Assembly: GCA_033032175.1 (NCBI GenBank)
Contig: CM065325.1
Span: 15,652,930-15,716,929 of the forward strand
Source: Saturnia japonica
Lineage: Eukaryota; Arthropoda; Insecta; Lepidoptera; Saturniidae
Reading direction: 5' to 3'
Length of the DNA stretch: 64,000 nucleotides
Shown here piece by piece: positions 11,336 through 22,302 of this stretch. The notes under the pieces are model-generated. The model saw nothing but the letters and a program-made list of their open reading frames with translations. It made no database searches and had not been told where the DNA came from. Position 1 is the stretch's first letter; each line of letters starts with the position of its first letter. A program made the translations under genes and the position numbers.

Positions 11336-11984
11336 ATTATTTTTTACTCAAGTGTCTTTGTTTCATTCGGTTTTTTTTTTGTTTCTTTTTAATACCTAAT
11401 TTAGCTTGTTGATAAAAAAATTCTCTGTCTTTTAAGTATCGTGTACAGAGTAATAGGCTTAATGCTATTGATATACAACTACCAACCCATTAAAACTAGC
11501 TTCAAAGAAAGAAGCTATAATATTTTTATAACACGACCAATTCCAGTACATTAAGTTGTAAACTTGGGTCATTTTTTCGTAAAAGTAACAGCCTGGTAAG
11601 AGCTAACGACTGTAGTTAACGAGGGAAAGTAAAGTAAAAAAAAACGTATAACAAAATCACAACTAAAACCTAATAGGACTACTATGAGTATTCGAGTTAC
11701 TGGAGATAATGAAAAAAGTTTGTGGAATGATCACCCCGCCTTCCGGCCGAACCGGGCCGCTTTGTTACGAAATACCTTTCATCTGAATTTATAAAATAAA
11801 AAATTCTTGATATAATGTACGAGGTAGCGAATCTTCGGCCGTAACTCAATGTCCATTTCATGCAAGTTTCCGAAATGACGATGTTTTGGTGGATATGCGA
11901 TAGCCAGACTCGATAAAATACGCAATATATTGTTTTAGCTGTTGTTTAGTACCCAGCATGCGGGGAAGAAATTAGGTAAGATAG
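11336..11984. other. Non-coding stretch with one GC-rich patch
   Basis: Mostly AT-rich. A short patch near 11730-11765 (CGCCTTCCGGCCGAACCGGG) is CpG-rich. No recognisable feature. Confidence 0.35.
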
Positions 11985-12245
11985 GTATGTCGGCCACTCA
12001 CCTCGGTTTGGCTGATGATGCCTTTGCGTTTCTTCTAGGCACTGCACATCCCACTATGGAACCCAGGGGTTTGTAAATTCCGAGCTCAATGAAGAAAGGA
12101 GCTCGATAATTTGATGCGCTTCGTACGGCGACGCGGTTTTTTTGCCAACTGCCACTCGTTGCGCGTAAGTTTTTTTTGCTGTTTGTAGATGGCGCTAGTG
12201 TGGCCGAGGTAGACAAGATAAGGAAGGAATATGTTTGCTCTAACA
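11985..12245 (-). other. GC-rich unidentified segment
   Basis: Much richer in GC than its surroundings and bordering the LINE relic at 12237. Two overlapping minus-strand frames exist (11998-12246 and 12086-12334), and neither has a recognised domain. The first includes FIELGIYKPLGSIVGCAVPR. It is probably transposon-derived sequence read in the wrong direction. Confidence 0.25.
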
Positions 12246-12530
12246 CGCCACGAGTACTTTCTCAGCAGTCTGGGAGTACGTAACATCCTCGACAAGCTCC
12301 AAGAAGGCAGGCTACACTGGTTTGGGCACATCAAAAGGAGTTCTCCAGATTGTATCGGAAATATAGCGACCAGTCAGAAAATTCCAGGATCTAGAGCCAG
12401 AGGATGACCTAAAATCTAATGGATAAATGTAGTCAAAGAGATCTTAGTTTCTGGAATGTTACCGAAGACGATACGTCCGTTATAATGAAATGGAAGCGAA
12501 AAACGAGGAAGGCAGACCCCCACAATAAAC
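12237..12530 (+). pseudogene. RTE-type LINE C-terminal relic
   Basis: Reads SLGVRNILDKLQEGRLHWFG then HIKRSSPDCIGN, IPGSRARG*PKI*WINVVKE. This is the family's tail ('RLRWFGHVxRR ... GxRxRGRPKxRWxDCVKED'). An in-frame TGA at 12405-12407 sits inside the RGRPK motif. The last part, KWKRKTRKADP near 12490-12520, lies in another frame, so there is also a frameshift. It belongs to the same broad family as the relic at 3984-4337 but is a separate copy covering a slightly more C-terminal part. Confidence 0.75.
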
Positions 12531-13834
12531 TCTACGAACAGTTTTCACTGTAATATATTACGCACTATTCAGCCTTCTCTAACTCTTAAATACATACACA
12601 CAAGACTACGACATATAACACTGTTCAGAAATCTCAATATGCATTTAGCTGCTGTACTTCATTCATGGTTTTCATTTCTTTAATTTTATTCAGTCAGATT
12701 AGAACTGAACTTGCTTGATCTTAATCTTAATTTGAGAGGCGTCTCATTGCCTTATTTATCGAATTTATTACTTTGTTTATTGTTCCACTTAATTACTTTA
12801 CTATAGCCCTCAGCCACCTGCCTATTTCTCCCGGTTCTATCAATTCTTTCGACAACGAAAACTGAACAAATAATTAAAAAATACGCTTGAAAATGGAAGG
12901 CTGTCGATCCTTCAAGGTTCCTCCATCGTTTTCGAAACTAACAATAAGAACTCTTATTTTTTTTTTCGTTTATTGCAGGAAATAATAATATATTGTATGG
13001 CCACAGTACAAACTTTGGTTAAAATGACTTATATTGCAAAGCTTACAATAGTCTCAATCCTAGGTAAATCATTTAACCAAAAAAAGATATAGACTTCATT
13101 ACCTCGGCAAGAGTCTGTAGTTTAGTATGTTCCAACTTCACTGCACTATTACTAAAATATTATTCAGCTCAATCGGATTTCCTGGCGATATTCAAATTAG
13201 TAAGTTTCATAGAAATTTGTTGGCAATACTGAGGCTCAAACCTAAAGATCAGATCTCACGAATCAAACGACTATCAAAATTTATATTTCATTAGACTAAA
13301 ATTTAAATATTCGGTTACGATGACTTAAGAAATTAATAAACGCCAATCTGATTCAAATGTATTTTGATAATACGCACCCCAACTTCTTAGCTTCTGATTC
13401 TTTACAACTTCCCAGAGATAATTACTTCCTAGATGTAAAAACTGGTGGTTTTTATGTTAGGAAGGAGAAAGAATTCTCGCTTCTTAACTACTTAATAGAG
13501 TGGCCGCTGGTAATACCATGCTACAGTGCGTTTTTATTCCCACAGAGTAAAATGACATTCCAGGTGTTGCCAGTTTATTGTGTTTTTAAAATAGTGATGT
13601 CAACAGTCCGAAATAATAGTATAATCGTACGAGTTGTCATTCCTTTTCAGAATTATGAAAATAGTAAATTATCGAGTATCTTAGATAGCACCAAATGTTT
13701 CAATTAATAAATAAAAACCCTCAATTAATTATTCAAAATATTACAATTCAAATAATTGTACCGTAACATATACGGAGTAGTATATAAATTTATTGATTTT
13801 ATATTTATAAGTTTATTGTCGTCGTTTTTAGGTT
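12531..13834. other. AT-rich stretch with one unrecognised 116-codon frame
   Basis: The only frame of note is on the plus strand at 13357-13707, ATG to TAA, 116 residues, beginning MYFDNTHPNFLASDSLQLPR. I recognise no domain, signal peptide or relative, and the flanks show no splice sites that I trust. I treat it as probably chance. The rest is AT-rich sequence without features. Confidence 0.3.
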
Positions 13835-13930
13835 TCCGTATCTCAAAAGGAAAAAGGCACAGTTATAGGATCACTTCGTCGTCCGTCTGTCTGTCTGTCT
13901 TTATTTTTAATTGTTGTATATCAAAGTGAT
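13835..13930 (+). repeat. Family G repeat, 5' part
   Basis: CCGTATCTCAAAAGGAAAAA, ATAGGATCACTTCGTCGTCC and GTCTGTCTGTCTGTC match 19525-19585. This is the familiar lepidopteran 'ggttccgtatctcaaaagga' repeat. Confidence 0.6.
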
Positions 13931-14199
13931 TGCAATGTGACTTTTGGTAAGCACATCATTAATAAAATTAAAATCTGTCACGGGACGCCTGGATTTATTG
14001 TGCCGAATTTAATATCGCATCAAGTAGTCTATTTCACACCCAGCTATTTCATTCCAAACTAAGCAAAGCTTATATTCTAGTAACTAAACCTCTGATATAC
14101 TTTAAATATATAAATAAACACCCAGACACACAATTGACAATAATGCTCATCACACAAAAGGAATCTCTCAGCTTAATAGTATGGTTTACTACCATTATT

Positions 14200-14790
14200 G
14201 AGCAATTTACAATATGAGACCCCGCGAATCACTAAAGAACAAGTTCCAGGAATTTAGTATTTTAACTTTGCCCTCCCAAAACATCTTTGATAACATAATG
14301 TATGTCCGTAAAAACTTAGACAAGCTGGATTTTATCAAAGATCAGCACAATGTAAATACTAGAAATAAAGATAAATTAGTCGTACCGTGTTTTAGACTTA
14401 GTAAGACTAATAAAAGTTTTTTAGGTAATAGTGTTAGGTTTTATAATAAGATTCCGAAGCATATTACTGATTTACTGGACAACAAGTTCAAGGACCATGT
14501 CAAGCGGGTTTTACTGTCAAAAGGTTATTATAGGGTGGATCATTATGTGAATGATAGTGATGTCTGGAAGTGACTCCCTCTCTGTGCATCCACTAATATA
14601 TTATTATTGTACCTGTTATATTTGCAACATTTGTACAGTTAACAAAAAAAAAAGAGATAAACCCGATCGAGTTTCTTACCGGTTCTTCTCGAAGTCTGGG
14701 ATATTTTCCGAACCGGCAGTAGGGTTTTGACGTTCATAAGTGCCTTTTTAGCGCCTAAATTGAATAAATATTATTTTGATTTTGATTTCG
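14200..14790 (+). pseudogene. LINE C-terminal fragment with intact 3' tail
   Basis: An open frame (14214-14573, 119 codons) encodes the C-terminus of a jockey/CR1-type LINE: YNMRPRESLKNKFQEF, LPSQNIFDNIMYVRKN (a typical 'LPSxYIFxxLxYVxxN' motif), HNVNTRNKDKLVVPC, RLSKTNKSFLGNSVRFYNKI and PKHI. Upstream coding, including the catalytic domain, is gone. The 3' UTR (14574-14790) includes CTCCCTCTCTGTGCATCC, AAACCCGATCGAGTTTCTTA, CCGGTTCTTCTCGAAGTCTG and a tail AATATTATTTTGATTTTGAT. A second copy with the same tail lies at 38148-38385. Confidence 0.8.
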
Positions 14791-14954
14791 ATTATACCAA
14801 GGAGACTTTCCTGTCTAAGATTTCACAGCCTCGTTTCACCCTTAAAATATTTATATAATTTTACCCTTGAAGAAAAACAATCAACGTAATTTATAATTTT
14901 TAATTAAAAAAACTGAACAACGAACGCGAACAATAGCACAGACACTAAAGAGAA

Positions 14955-15240
14955 TTTAATGAAATGATACACGAAATAATGGCGGGTCCGTTCTCAGTTA
15001 CAGCGAAATGGGAGATTTCGCGTCCGCAGTACCGCGCCGGCGGAAGTTCACTTAGCCGCTGTGAAACCAACGTCGGTACCCGTCACCTCCGGTCTTTGTT
15101 AGACCGTATTCGGACTGGTGAATTTTCTGTGACTATCCCTTTTAATTTTTTTTTCATTTCAGAAAAAAATCGGTGCATTAGAGCGGGTTACCATGAGACA
15201 AGCAAAAGTGCCATATTTTAATTCACTTGAACCGCTTGAA
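14955..15240 (+). other. CpG-rich open frame with a strong splice-acceptor motif
   Basis: A frame of 85 codons from ATG 14964 (MIHEIMAGPFSVTAKWEISR...) ends at 15221. The part to about 15120 is CpG-rich, unlike its neighbours. At about 15138-15163 a long pyrimidine run ends in CATTTCAG, a textbook 3' splice site, and in another frame the following sequence reads KKIGALERVTMRQAKVPYFN then SLEPLELRQLRQK and stop. I recognise no family. It may be a pair of old or real exons, or a transposon piece. A GGTGAA donor-like site at about 15118 would give an intron of only about 45-50 bp, too short to trust. Confidence 0.25.
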
Positions 15241-15476
15241 TTAAGACAGTTACGACAAAAATAATTTTATTTTGATATTTCTCTCTCCTTGGATTAACTG
15301 GTGGAATACTTCCAACCTACAGAAGATCGCAGCCATATAACCTTGTATTGGTTTCCAGAGCTCCTTTGGGTAGGGGGGTTCAAAGCCGGCCACACGTCAG
15401 TGATACAAACATCCATATGCTACGGTAGCCGCTTACTATCAAACGGGCCGTATGCTTTTTTGCCACTTTATCTGTA

Positions 15477-15723
15477 CTAGCGATCGCCCTAAGCTCGAAA
15501 TTCGATCAGCGACTTTTTGATCATAGACTATTTTCTGTTTGACATTTGCAGTATTCATGAACCTAAACAAAGAACAAACACTTGCTGTCACTTTTCGTTG
15601 AGTGACAATGTCAATATTTTGGGGATCTAAGTTCAATGGCACTGTTTATTTAATGTGATATATTAGTAACAGATATTATATATAAATTTTAGGTTTCTGA
15701 ACTCCTTCTCCATACAAAGTCAT
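15477..15723 (-). mobile_element. Helitron-like element, family B copy 3
   Basis: Reverse orientation. The 3' end is CTAG at 15480-15477 with host A at 15476 (T on the element strand), preceded by GCGATCG. It shares AGTGACAATGTCAATATTTT and GACTATTTTCTGTTTGACAT with the other copies. Its 5' part is missing beyond about 15723. Confidence 0.7.
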
Positions 15724-16439
15724 CTAGAAAGCTGTATACAAGTACGAGAAGTGTTTTCAACGATAAGCTATACGTTGGAAGTGACGCGGTGGAGAGTTTA
15801 ACAAATAAATTTAATGCGAGTGAAACCATGGGATACCGGTAGTGCCAATATATAATACATCAGTTTATTGAACCAATCAGTGAGGTCAGTATGAGGAAAA
15901 AAGTCTCAAAATTGTTCGGAAACGTCTCGCACCTGTCGCGGCCAACTAAAATTCGCGTGCGCGAATATAATAGCGCTAAGTGAAACGAACAAAAGACACG
16001 ATAAGCCCTGGCATTAGCGCATGCCTGCTCGGTAAGGGCATTAACAATGGATTTCCGAGGTCGAGCGAGACTTGGGCTGTGTTTGTGTTATACTAATGTT
16101 TTTTTTCCTTAGCGCAGCCACAATTATTACATTTGTAATACATTGAATCAGTTTGACTTCAGTCGTTATTTATTATCTTAACAGCCTTAGTATCAAATTT
16201 TGCAGATAAATAAGTATTGTAAAAAGCTTAAAGCTTATTATAGAAATAAATAAATCGTTAATACTTTTAGTATACAAGGTAAGTTAAAACACTGATAACA
16301 CCCCGACGCAAATAGCCAATACTGGTATACCATTCCTATGAGCCCTAATATGATATCTCTGCTGGAAGTTGTTGAGGTATTGGGACTCCTGCAGACTACA
16401 TATTATGCTGTGATATCATGACTAGGTTACAATATTATT
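15724..16439. other. Non-coding stretch with a GC-richer patch
   Basis: 15900-16080 is CpG-richer and contains the perfect palindrome ATTCGCGTGCGCGAAT-like core (TTCGCG-TG-CGCGAA near 15952-15965). At 16092-16113 TACTAAT, a T-rich run and CCTTAG resemble an intron 3' end, but the sequence after it stays closed in all frames. No gene called. Confidence 0.3.
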
Positions 16440-16612
16440 TTAATATCATTGAAGTAACAGGATACCAAATTTGAAATCGATCAGACCTGTGGAAGTTGTT
16501 CACAATTCTTATCAACTAGAAAACGGTTGATGATCTGCAAATGGCTGAACAGATTTTTGTATCATAGTTAAGAACCCTCTCGATCAAGAAACATTTCAAA
16601 CAAAAAAAAATT
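16440..16612 (+). repeat. Interspersed repeat, single copy in window
   Basis: TGAAATCGATCAGACCTGTG, TCTTATCAACTAGAAAACGG, CTGAACAGATTTTTGTATCA and GATCAAGAAACATTTCAAAC resemble a repeat I associate with lepidopteran genomes. No terminal structure is visible. Confidence 0.4.
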
Positions 16613-16689
16613 AAATCACAATTTGTTCATACGTTTGAGAACTGATACATTTCATATTTAACTCATAAGTAACACTCCTCTGATTGCGT

Positions 16690-16925
16690 CGAGAGTTTAA
16701 AGAGGAACGGCCGAATCGAGAATATTCGTACTGAAAATCGTAATTCTACTAATGAAAGTAAAACTAGTTTTGAAACTCCTTTGATCATAAACCACAAGGC
16801 AGAACTTAATTAAACAAAAAAAAATCTTGCGGTTTGCACGGTGTAAATTAAACAAAAAAGTACCAAACGAAATAAAAGAAATAGCAAAGATGTCTGAGTC
16901 AGAAATTAAAGGGAACACCCGAAGA
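16690..16925 (+). pseudogene. Possible LINE C-terminal relic
   Basis: The most convincing part is KVPNEIKEIAKMSESEIKGN (about 16855-16915), which resembles the 'LYNKIPxEIK' end of LINE polyproteins. The upstream part is disrupted by stops and shifts. No 3' tail is seen. Weak call. Confidence 0.35.
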
Positions 16926-17206
16926 GTCGGACCATTTGTCCATCCGTCTGCTTCCCTTAACTCGAGTACCTCATTCCTTTAACGCTCACCTGGGGAACTG
17001 ATAGAAACACACGCGTTCGCATCGCTCACGGCACCGCTGTAATTTACAAGTCAGTATCTAAAAAGTATTTTATATTTTACTGATTTGTGAAAACTGTAGT
17101 GCACCTATATTGTAAGAAACATGTAGACTATCGAGGAACACATATGACAATCACGACCATCGTCAACCAAAAAGCGTTAAAATCTTTTGGTATAACTATA
17201 ATTTAA

Positions 17207-18006
17207 TCTATACTAATATTAATTTCTGGGCGACCGAGTTGTGCTCGGTTTCTTACAAAAAAAAAATCACCTATCTAGGTATACTTAGAATAAAAAACAT
17301 TATCTAAATACAAAGTTTCACCCAAATCGTTGGAACCGTTGCCGAGAAACCAATTACATATTTAAATATATAAAAATTGGTCACTTAATATAAATGCTTG
17401 GGCAAGCGAGCTGTGCTCGGTGTCTTATAAACAAAAAAAGAAAAACACCTATCTAGGTAAACTTGGAATGTAAAACATTATCTAAATGCAAACTTTTATC
17501 GAAATCGTTGGAGCCGTTTCCGAGAAACCTATTACATATACATATATATGCGCTGCGTGAATGGTTAAAATTACGCAACAACAATGTGTGACGAAATTGT
17601 TTCTCTTAAAAATTTCTAAAAGAAAGCCCGCGACAGCATATGCCTATCTTTTAAGATTTACGCAATATAACCTTTTTTATGGTAATAAAATTTGTTCTAA
17701 AATAATACATTAATTGCGAAGGTGTTTTTATATACATGGTGTTAATTCTTATCAAAATAAATACATTATTCATCACAAGTAATTAATGTTGAAGAATTTT
17801 TTTTTTACAGTAATTGATTTAAATGAGTATCTTAGGAGATATTACAGTTTTAAAATAACTCGGCAGCAAAATAATGATCAGATATCGCGAGCGCATTATT
17901 AATGAAAAATAATGTGGGAGGCGGGTGGTACCTATAATACAGTAGGTGCCCACGATGAACTCTCTCTCTCTTATATGACGCAGACGAAGTTGCGCGGGTC
18001 AGCCAG
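17207..18006 (+). mobile_element. Composite Helitron-like element (E-E-C)
   Basis: The 5' end TCTATACTAATATTAATTTC follows host A (17206), and the 3' end GCGCGGGTCAGCCAG at 18006 precedes host T (18007). The first part is two tandem, about 170-bp copies of family E (17207-17375 and about 17380-17545), each with a hairpin such as ACCGAG-TTGTG-CTCGGT. The second part (17548-18006) matches the 3' two thirds of the full-length element at 46043-46715: AAATTACGCAACAACAATG, AGCATATGCCTATCTTTTAA, AATAAATACATTATTCATCA and ATTTAAATGAGTATCTTAGG. The 5' portion of family C is replaced by family E. No coding. Confidence 0.65.
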
Positions 18007-18119
18007 TAGTATTTAAAACCATTAGCCACAGCTCAATGAAACCATATTCAAAACTACATGAAAGAATTTTATTTCGAAACAACAATTATTTTATTTCATT
18101 TAGAAATGCAATCTTTTTA

Positions 18120-18595
18120 GAGGGCTTATACATAAATATTAATTTTACTTAACAACGATGCTTACATCCTACACCTTAAAAACACATCGCGGGGTAATCA
18201 TCAGATGCATTTTCTAGTATTTATATGGATAAACTTCCAGTTAGAAATCTGTCGTCAAATATTATATAGTTTTTACTTGTTCGACAGTTTTTCATAATGG
18301 CCCAGCGCTAGTGAATATCACAATTCAAATACTGTAGCACAAAACACTTACAGGGTTTTGTTATGAAGTTATATTACTTTTATCGCGTTTAGTAGAAGGT
18401 AAATTGAGGTCTGCGCGCGCATCATGTGACATAAGTGCGACACAATGAAGTTAGCCGTCAATTATAATTATGCAGATTAATTTTACTGACTTTTTAAAAT
18501 GCTTTAAATTAATTTAATGATATATAAATAAACTTTAATTGATAGCTAATTTCACCATATTGTTATAACTTTGGTATGAATATTACGCAATTAAT
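18120..18595. other. AT-rich stretch, nothing recognised
   Basis: No coding frame and no repeat word that I could match elsewhere in the window. Confidence 0.4.
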
Positions 18596-18900
18596 ATTTC
18601 TTAAATAATTTAATAATCGCAGCGCCCGCCGACGTAATTCAAATCTGTGCTTTTCACAATCCCTAATATCCACTAGCCCTTCTCCCAGTCTCTTAGTGCA
18701 GATGAGATTAGATTAAACGTTTTACCCTTAACAATACACACGGGACTATATTTTCTGTGTTTTAAACGGTTTCTGCGAATGTCTGGTAAAGGAGATTTAC
18801 TGTTTCCAAAACTAAATTGTTTCGCGAAATTAGATTCTTTAGAATATCTTTGTTTAGTTATTATTGTATGGAATGAGAGTTTTTGGAGGAATCTCAATCT
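18596..18900 (-). other. Unidentified minus-strand open frame
   Basis: A 74-codon frame (18897 down to 18673) includes FGNSKSPLPDIRRNRLKHRK and YSPVCIVKGKTFNLISSALR. It stops at TAG, and another frame continues with EGLVDIRDCEKHRFELRRRA. It looks more protein-like than chance AT-rich frames, but I recognise no family. It may be an old transposon open frame. Confidence 0.2.
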
Positions 18901-18929
18901 GTCAGGTGGTAGTAAAGCTATAATAAGTT

Positions 18930-19140
18930 AGTGGCAGGTAAACAACGTAGGTAAGAGTTTTTCAATGAGTCTGAGTTATCAGTAGCCCACCATGGCCACC
19001 CTCTCCAGCGGCAACTCAAGCCTAAGTCCGTTCCTCTGGCAGGAAGCCTTTGAGCCAAGCAGCCGCTCTTGCCATATGCCGTGACTCTGCACTTGCAATC
19101 ACAAGCTACCAACCGACATCATTGCACTGCACCACTCAAC
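18930..19140. other. GC-richer unidentified segment
   Basis: Balanced base composition (CCACCATGGCCACCCTCTCC ... GGCAGGAAGCCTTTGAGCC). Short frames on both strands, none recognised. It may be the upstream part of the retroposon tail at 19320-19500. Confidence 0.25.
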
Positions 19141-19319
19141 ACAGGCACATAGGTTCTGTAAAGGAAACTTTTTTTTCTTCTTTGGCTAATAAAACAGACC
19201 AAATTTCCAGACTACTAAATGCATATACGCATATTTCTCCCTTCTTCCCAGAAGACAGGAACACGCATATATGTATAGTTAGTTAGACCTAATTTTACGG
19301 ATAGGGAAGTTAGATCGCG

Positions 19320-19500
19320 ACTTATTTGCATGTACGACAATAGGTCGAACCGAGGTTCGGCCACTTTGGCACCTTTGAGCTTGATGCCCCGCTTTCGTGG
19401 CTGAGTGCGTTCCGTGCTCGCCCCCAATCCCGGTGAAGCTGTTAAGCCTCTAATAGCTTCAGAGCCTTTAAGGCCAACAGTATAGCCAGTTCAAAAATAG
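19320..19500 (+). mobile_element. Retroposon 3' end, family J (longest copy)
   Basis: The end CCCGGTGAAGCTGTTAAGCC, CTTCAGAGCCTTTAAGG and CCAACAGTATAGCCAGTTCA matches 42606-42690 and, in reverse, 55044-55121. The upstream part (CGAACCGAGGTTCGGCCACT, GCTCGCCCCCAATCC) occurs only here. Family J is a retroposon: its copy at 55 kb has an A tail and a target-site duplication. It is likely the 3' end of a LINE or a SINE using such an end. Confidence 0.55.
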
Positions 19501-19504
19501 CAGG

Positions 19505-20055
19505 CCGTTAATAGCGTTTCGTAACTCAAAAGGAATGCTTATAGGATCACTTCGTTATCCGTCTATCTGTCTGTCTGTCAATACCCTTTTTCTTAGAAGC
19601 GTGTGGTGTGTATCAAGTTGAAATTAATATCAAAGCTTGCAACTGTGAAAAAATCAAACTTCTTAGTCAACGCATTCAAAAGATACGTCCGTTTGTGCCG
19701 CATATTTTAACTCTCGCAAAGAGAATAAAATTTATAGTGTACTTCCAGTTAACCTAGGGAAGTATCTTATAACACAAGTAAAGGAAAAAATCCAAAAAGC
19801 ACAAATTTGTATTTACATCACAAATTATTAGTACAAACCTATTTGCAGTTGGTAAACTGACCACGGCATAAGTATATCGATGTGTGGGAAGATAAGTTTT
19901 TAACGGTAAATTTAAATTTGTCCCTCAATATAGTTTATCTTTTCTAACGACACTTCGTTTGCTAAAATCCATCAAGCCGTTTAGACTAAAGAGAGTGCTA
20001 AAGAAATAGACATCGAAAAATATAACCCTCCTTTTTTGCAGTCGGGTAAAAATTA
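19505..20055 (+). repeat. Family G repeat, longest copy
   Basis: From CGTAACTCAAAAGGAATGC, through ATAGGATCACTTCGTTATCC, CTATCTGTCTGTCTGTC, GATACGTCCGTTTGTGCCGC and CGACACTTCGTTTGCTAAAA, to CCGTTTAGACTAAAGAGAG and GCAGTCGGGTAAAAA. Partial copies are at 13835-13930, 22555-22738 and, in reverse, 11105-11335. No protein is encoded. The class (SINE-like or LINE 3' end) cannot be settled by eye. Confidence 0.6.
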
Positions 20056-20825
20056 ATACATTTTCATTTTCAAACCAATTTAATATTGTCGATCTATTTA
20101 CTAGATAAAAATCTTATAACAATATTAAAACTCAATCTCGTTAGGTACGTTAGAAATGAAATCTGTTATTTCATTTATTCTCGTATCGTGTTTCATATAT
20201 CTCGAGAGGCGAGTAGTAAAAAAGCACCGAAGCACCACGCCGCTGCATAAAACAATACTATCGCAATGAAATGAAAACAGCTCCAGATAAATCGAAGGAA
20301 CCCGATGAATTTTATGTTCCCTTTCGTTTATGATATAGTGGAGTTGTATAAGGATTTGTGGTTATATCAGTTGGTATTTTTACTCTATTTTTACATTCAA
20401 TTTTTCTAGTACAATCAATGAACGAATGAATACTTTATTGTAATTTTAGTTTGTACACTGGGCGAGCTTAATGCTATGAAGTATCTTTTACCAGTTAACT
20501 AGCGGTAATGTGGAAAAAAATATTATTGTCGGTAATGCAATAAGAAATTAAATTTAGAAATAAAACAAACATGAACAAACACAAATATAATAATATACAA
20601 ATAATAAATAAAATAGAAATAAATATAAATACACACAACAAGATATACATATTTATATTATTAATAAATATCGGTGCAGCTGTGACTTGATTAGAAAAGA
20701 TGGTGATTGTTTTAGCATCTTGAAGAAAACGCGTCCACTCGTTCCTCAGTCGTATGGCAGTTATCGTAAAGGAATTCGAATAAAGTGTTGATTTGTGCTT
20801 TTCTGCGATTTCTTACTTAATTAAA
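20056..20825. other. AT-rich stretch, nothing recognised
   Basis: Contains A-rich runs with AAATA/AATAT motifs (20570-20660) but no coding frame or element boundary. Confidence 0.4.
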
Positions 20826-21310
20826 TGTATACAATTAATAAAATTTGAATTGTCTGTTTGTACGTGATGTCAAAATAACAGTTTTTTACTAAATTCATAT
20901 GAAAGTATATAAAGTAAAATAACCAAAAAAATTATTTTTAAAATTTTTGTCTGTATTTTCCCGGTAATCTCCAAAACTATTCAAACGACTTTGACGGGAT
21001 TTTTACTGTCAGATAGCTGCCGTTATAGAGAGTAACTTAGTTGAATTTTATATTGTTTTAGTGAATTTATTGAATTGAATCAATTCGGGAGCTTAAATGG
21101 CTTACGCTGAATAAACCACAAGAGATAATATATCGAATATAGTACGACATAATTGTAGATATTAAGAAGACATTAAAAAAAGTCACCGAGAACATATTAT
21201 GTCTATCTTGTATCTTTAAAATAACCGGGAGCGGGGGAAGCACGATTAGCGCGTGTGCCCGATCGACAGCATTCTGTAGTCCACGCAAGCGCAGCCACGG
21301 GCACGGCTAG
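20826..21310 (+). mobile_element. Helitron-like element, family D copy 2
   Basis: Starts TGTATACAATTAATAAAATT (TG in place of the expected TC) after host A, and ends GGGCACGGCTAG at 21310 before host T. It shares TTTTTTACTAAATTCATATG, GAAAGTATATAAAG, ATCTCCAAAACTATTCAAAC, GACTTTGACGGGATTTTTAC, TGGCTTACGCTGAATAAACC and TAGTCCACGCAAGCGCAGCC with the other family D copies (30933, 37149, 41717, 63137). Confidence 0.75.
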
Positions 21311-21416
21311 TTATAAATATATATATAAAACTAGCGATGCACACATACGTACTAATAAACGTATAAAGAGGAGACCGAGATAAAATGAAACACTGTAAAA
21401 AGTATTCGATCTCATT

Positions 21417-21720
21417 CTCATTCATGAACCTAAACAATGAATATTATATCACTTGCTGTCACTTTTCGTTGAGTGACAATGTCAATATTTGGGGGGGGGG
21501 GGGGGTCTAAGTTCGATGGCAATGGTCGAGTTAGGATTCGCAGTATTAATTTATTTTATTTCATATATTAGTAACATTTATTATAGATAAACTTCAGCTT
21601 TCTGCGCTCCTTCTCCATATAAACTTTAACCATGCCAAATCTCATAGTCTTCCGTGCACGTAATACGCTTAAAAAGGTACCGAAAGCTTTTGCTTCACGT
21701 ATTAATATAAAGATAACAAA
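21417..21720 (-). mobile_element. Helitron-like element, family B copy 4 (3' truncated)
   Basis: Reverse copy sharing CTGTCACTTTTCGTTGAGTG, ACAATGTCAATATTT, TCCTTCTCCATATAAACTTT and TCTTCCGTGCACGTAATACG, with the family 5' part ending near TGCTTCACGTATTAATATAA. The CTAG end is absent because the copy begins abruptly at about 21417, right after family D copy 2 and a short spacer. A run of 15 or so G interrupts it at 21491-21505. Confidence 0.65.
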
Positions 21721-22074
21721 AATTTACCCCTGTGTTGTAAAATATCTGCTCGTAGTTTTGAAATCGGCGCCTTGCGCTTGTTAACGTGATGCATCGGTAC
21801 ATCGACAGCGCGCCCCCTGAGGGCTCAATTACTGCAAATTGTGATCGTGTGTGTATGTATACTTACACTGAAGATCTTGTGGAAAGTGTTCTTAATACTA
21901 TAATATGTATACTATTGAAATATTCTTTTGATTTCTTTAATATAAAATCTTTATGTTTATAAAATTAAACTTTAATATATCGAATGAGATCAAGTGTTTA
22001 TTTATGTACTAACTATATTAAAATAAGCCAGATCATTAAAAAAAAACAAAGACCCGACTGCTACAAAAGAAAAA

Positions 22075-22292
22075 CAGGTGAAGTCACAACACTTTACCCA
22101 TCCAAAAAGTCAAGCACACATATGATATATGCGTATACATGTACACAGGCTGCTACACTAAGCGTCGCTAGTCTGACGCAAGTGCAATACGTCACGAGCA
22201 TGTCGAGGCGTCAGTGACGCGAAGGTTACTCGATCCCATAAGTTTTCCCTTACCAAAAATTGCTCAATGTGGCTAAAGAACTTTTCACTTTA
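22075..22292 (+). repeat. Family R repeat, copy 3
   Basis: Shares ACTTTACCCATCCAAAAAGT, ACACTAAGCGTCGCTAGTCT, GACGCAAGTGCAATACGTCA, CGAGCATGTCGAGGCGTCAG and GATCCCATAAGTTTTCCCTT with the copies at 63648-63955 and (reverse) 58480-58970. No coding. The frame at 21984-22217 runs across its start and is incidental. Confidence 0.7.
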
Positions 22293-22302
22293 AAAAACAT
22301 AC

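Noticed and set aside
13357..13707. 116-codon ATG frame as a gene
   Set aside because: Unrecognised composition, no splice or promoter context and no repeat of the frame elsewhere. A frame of this length can arise by chance in 64 kb.
16080..16120. Host intron 3' end at the TACTAAT / CCTTAG motif
   Set aside because: The sequence after the AG has early stops in all frames and no protein-like text.
17207..17545. CRISPR-like or satellite array
   Set aside because: Only two diverged units, with a third reverse copy far away. They are Helitron-like repeats, not an array.
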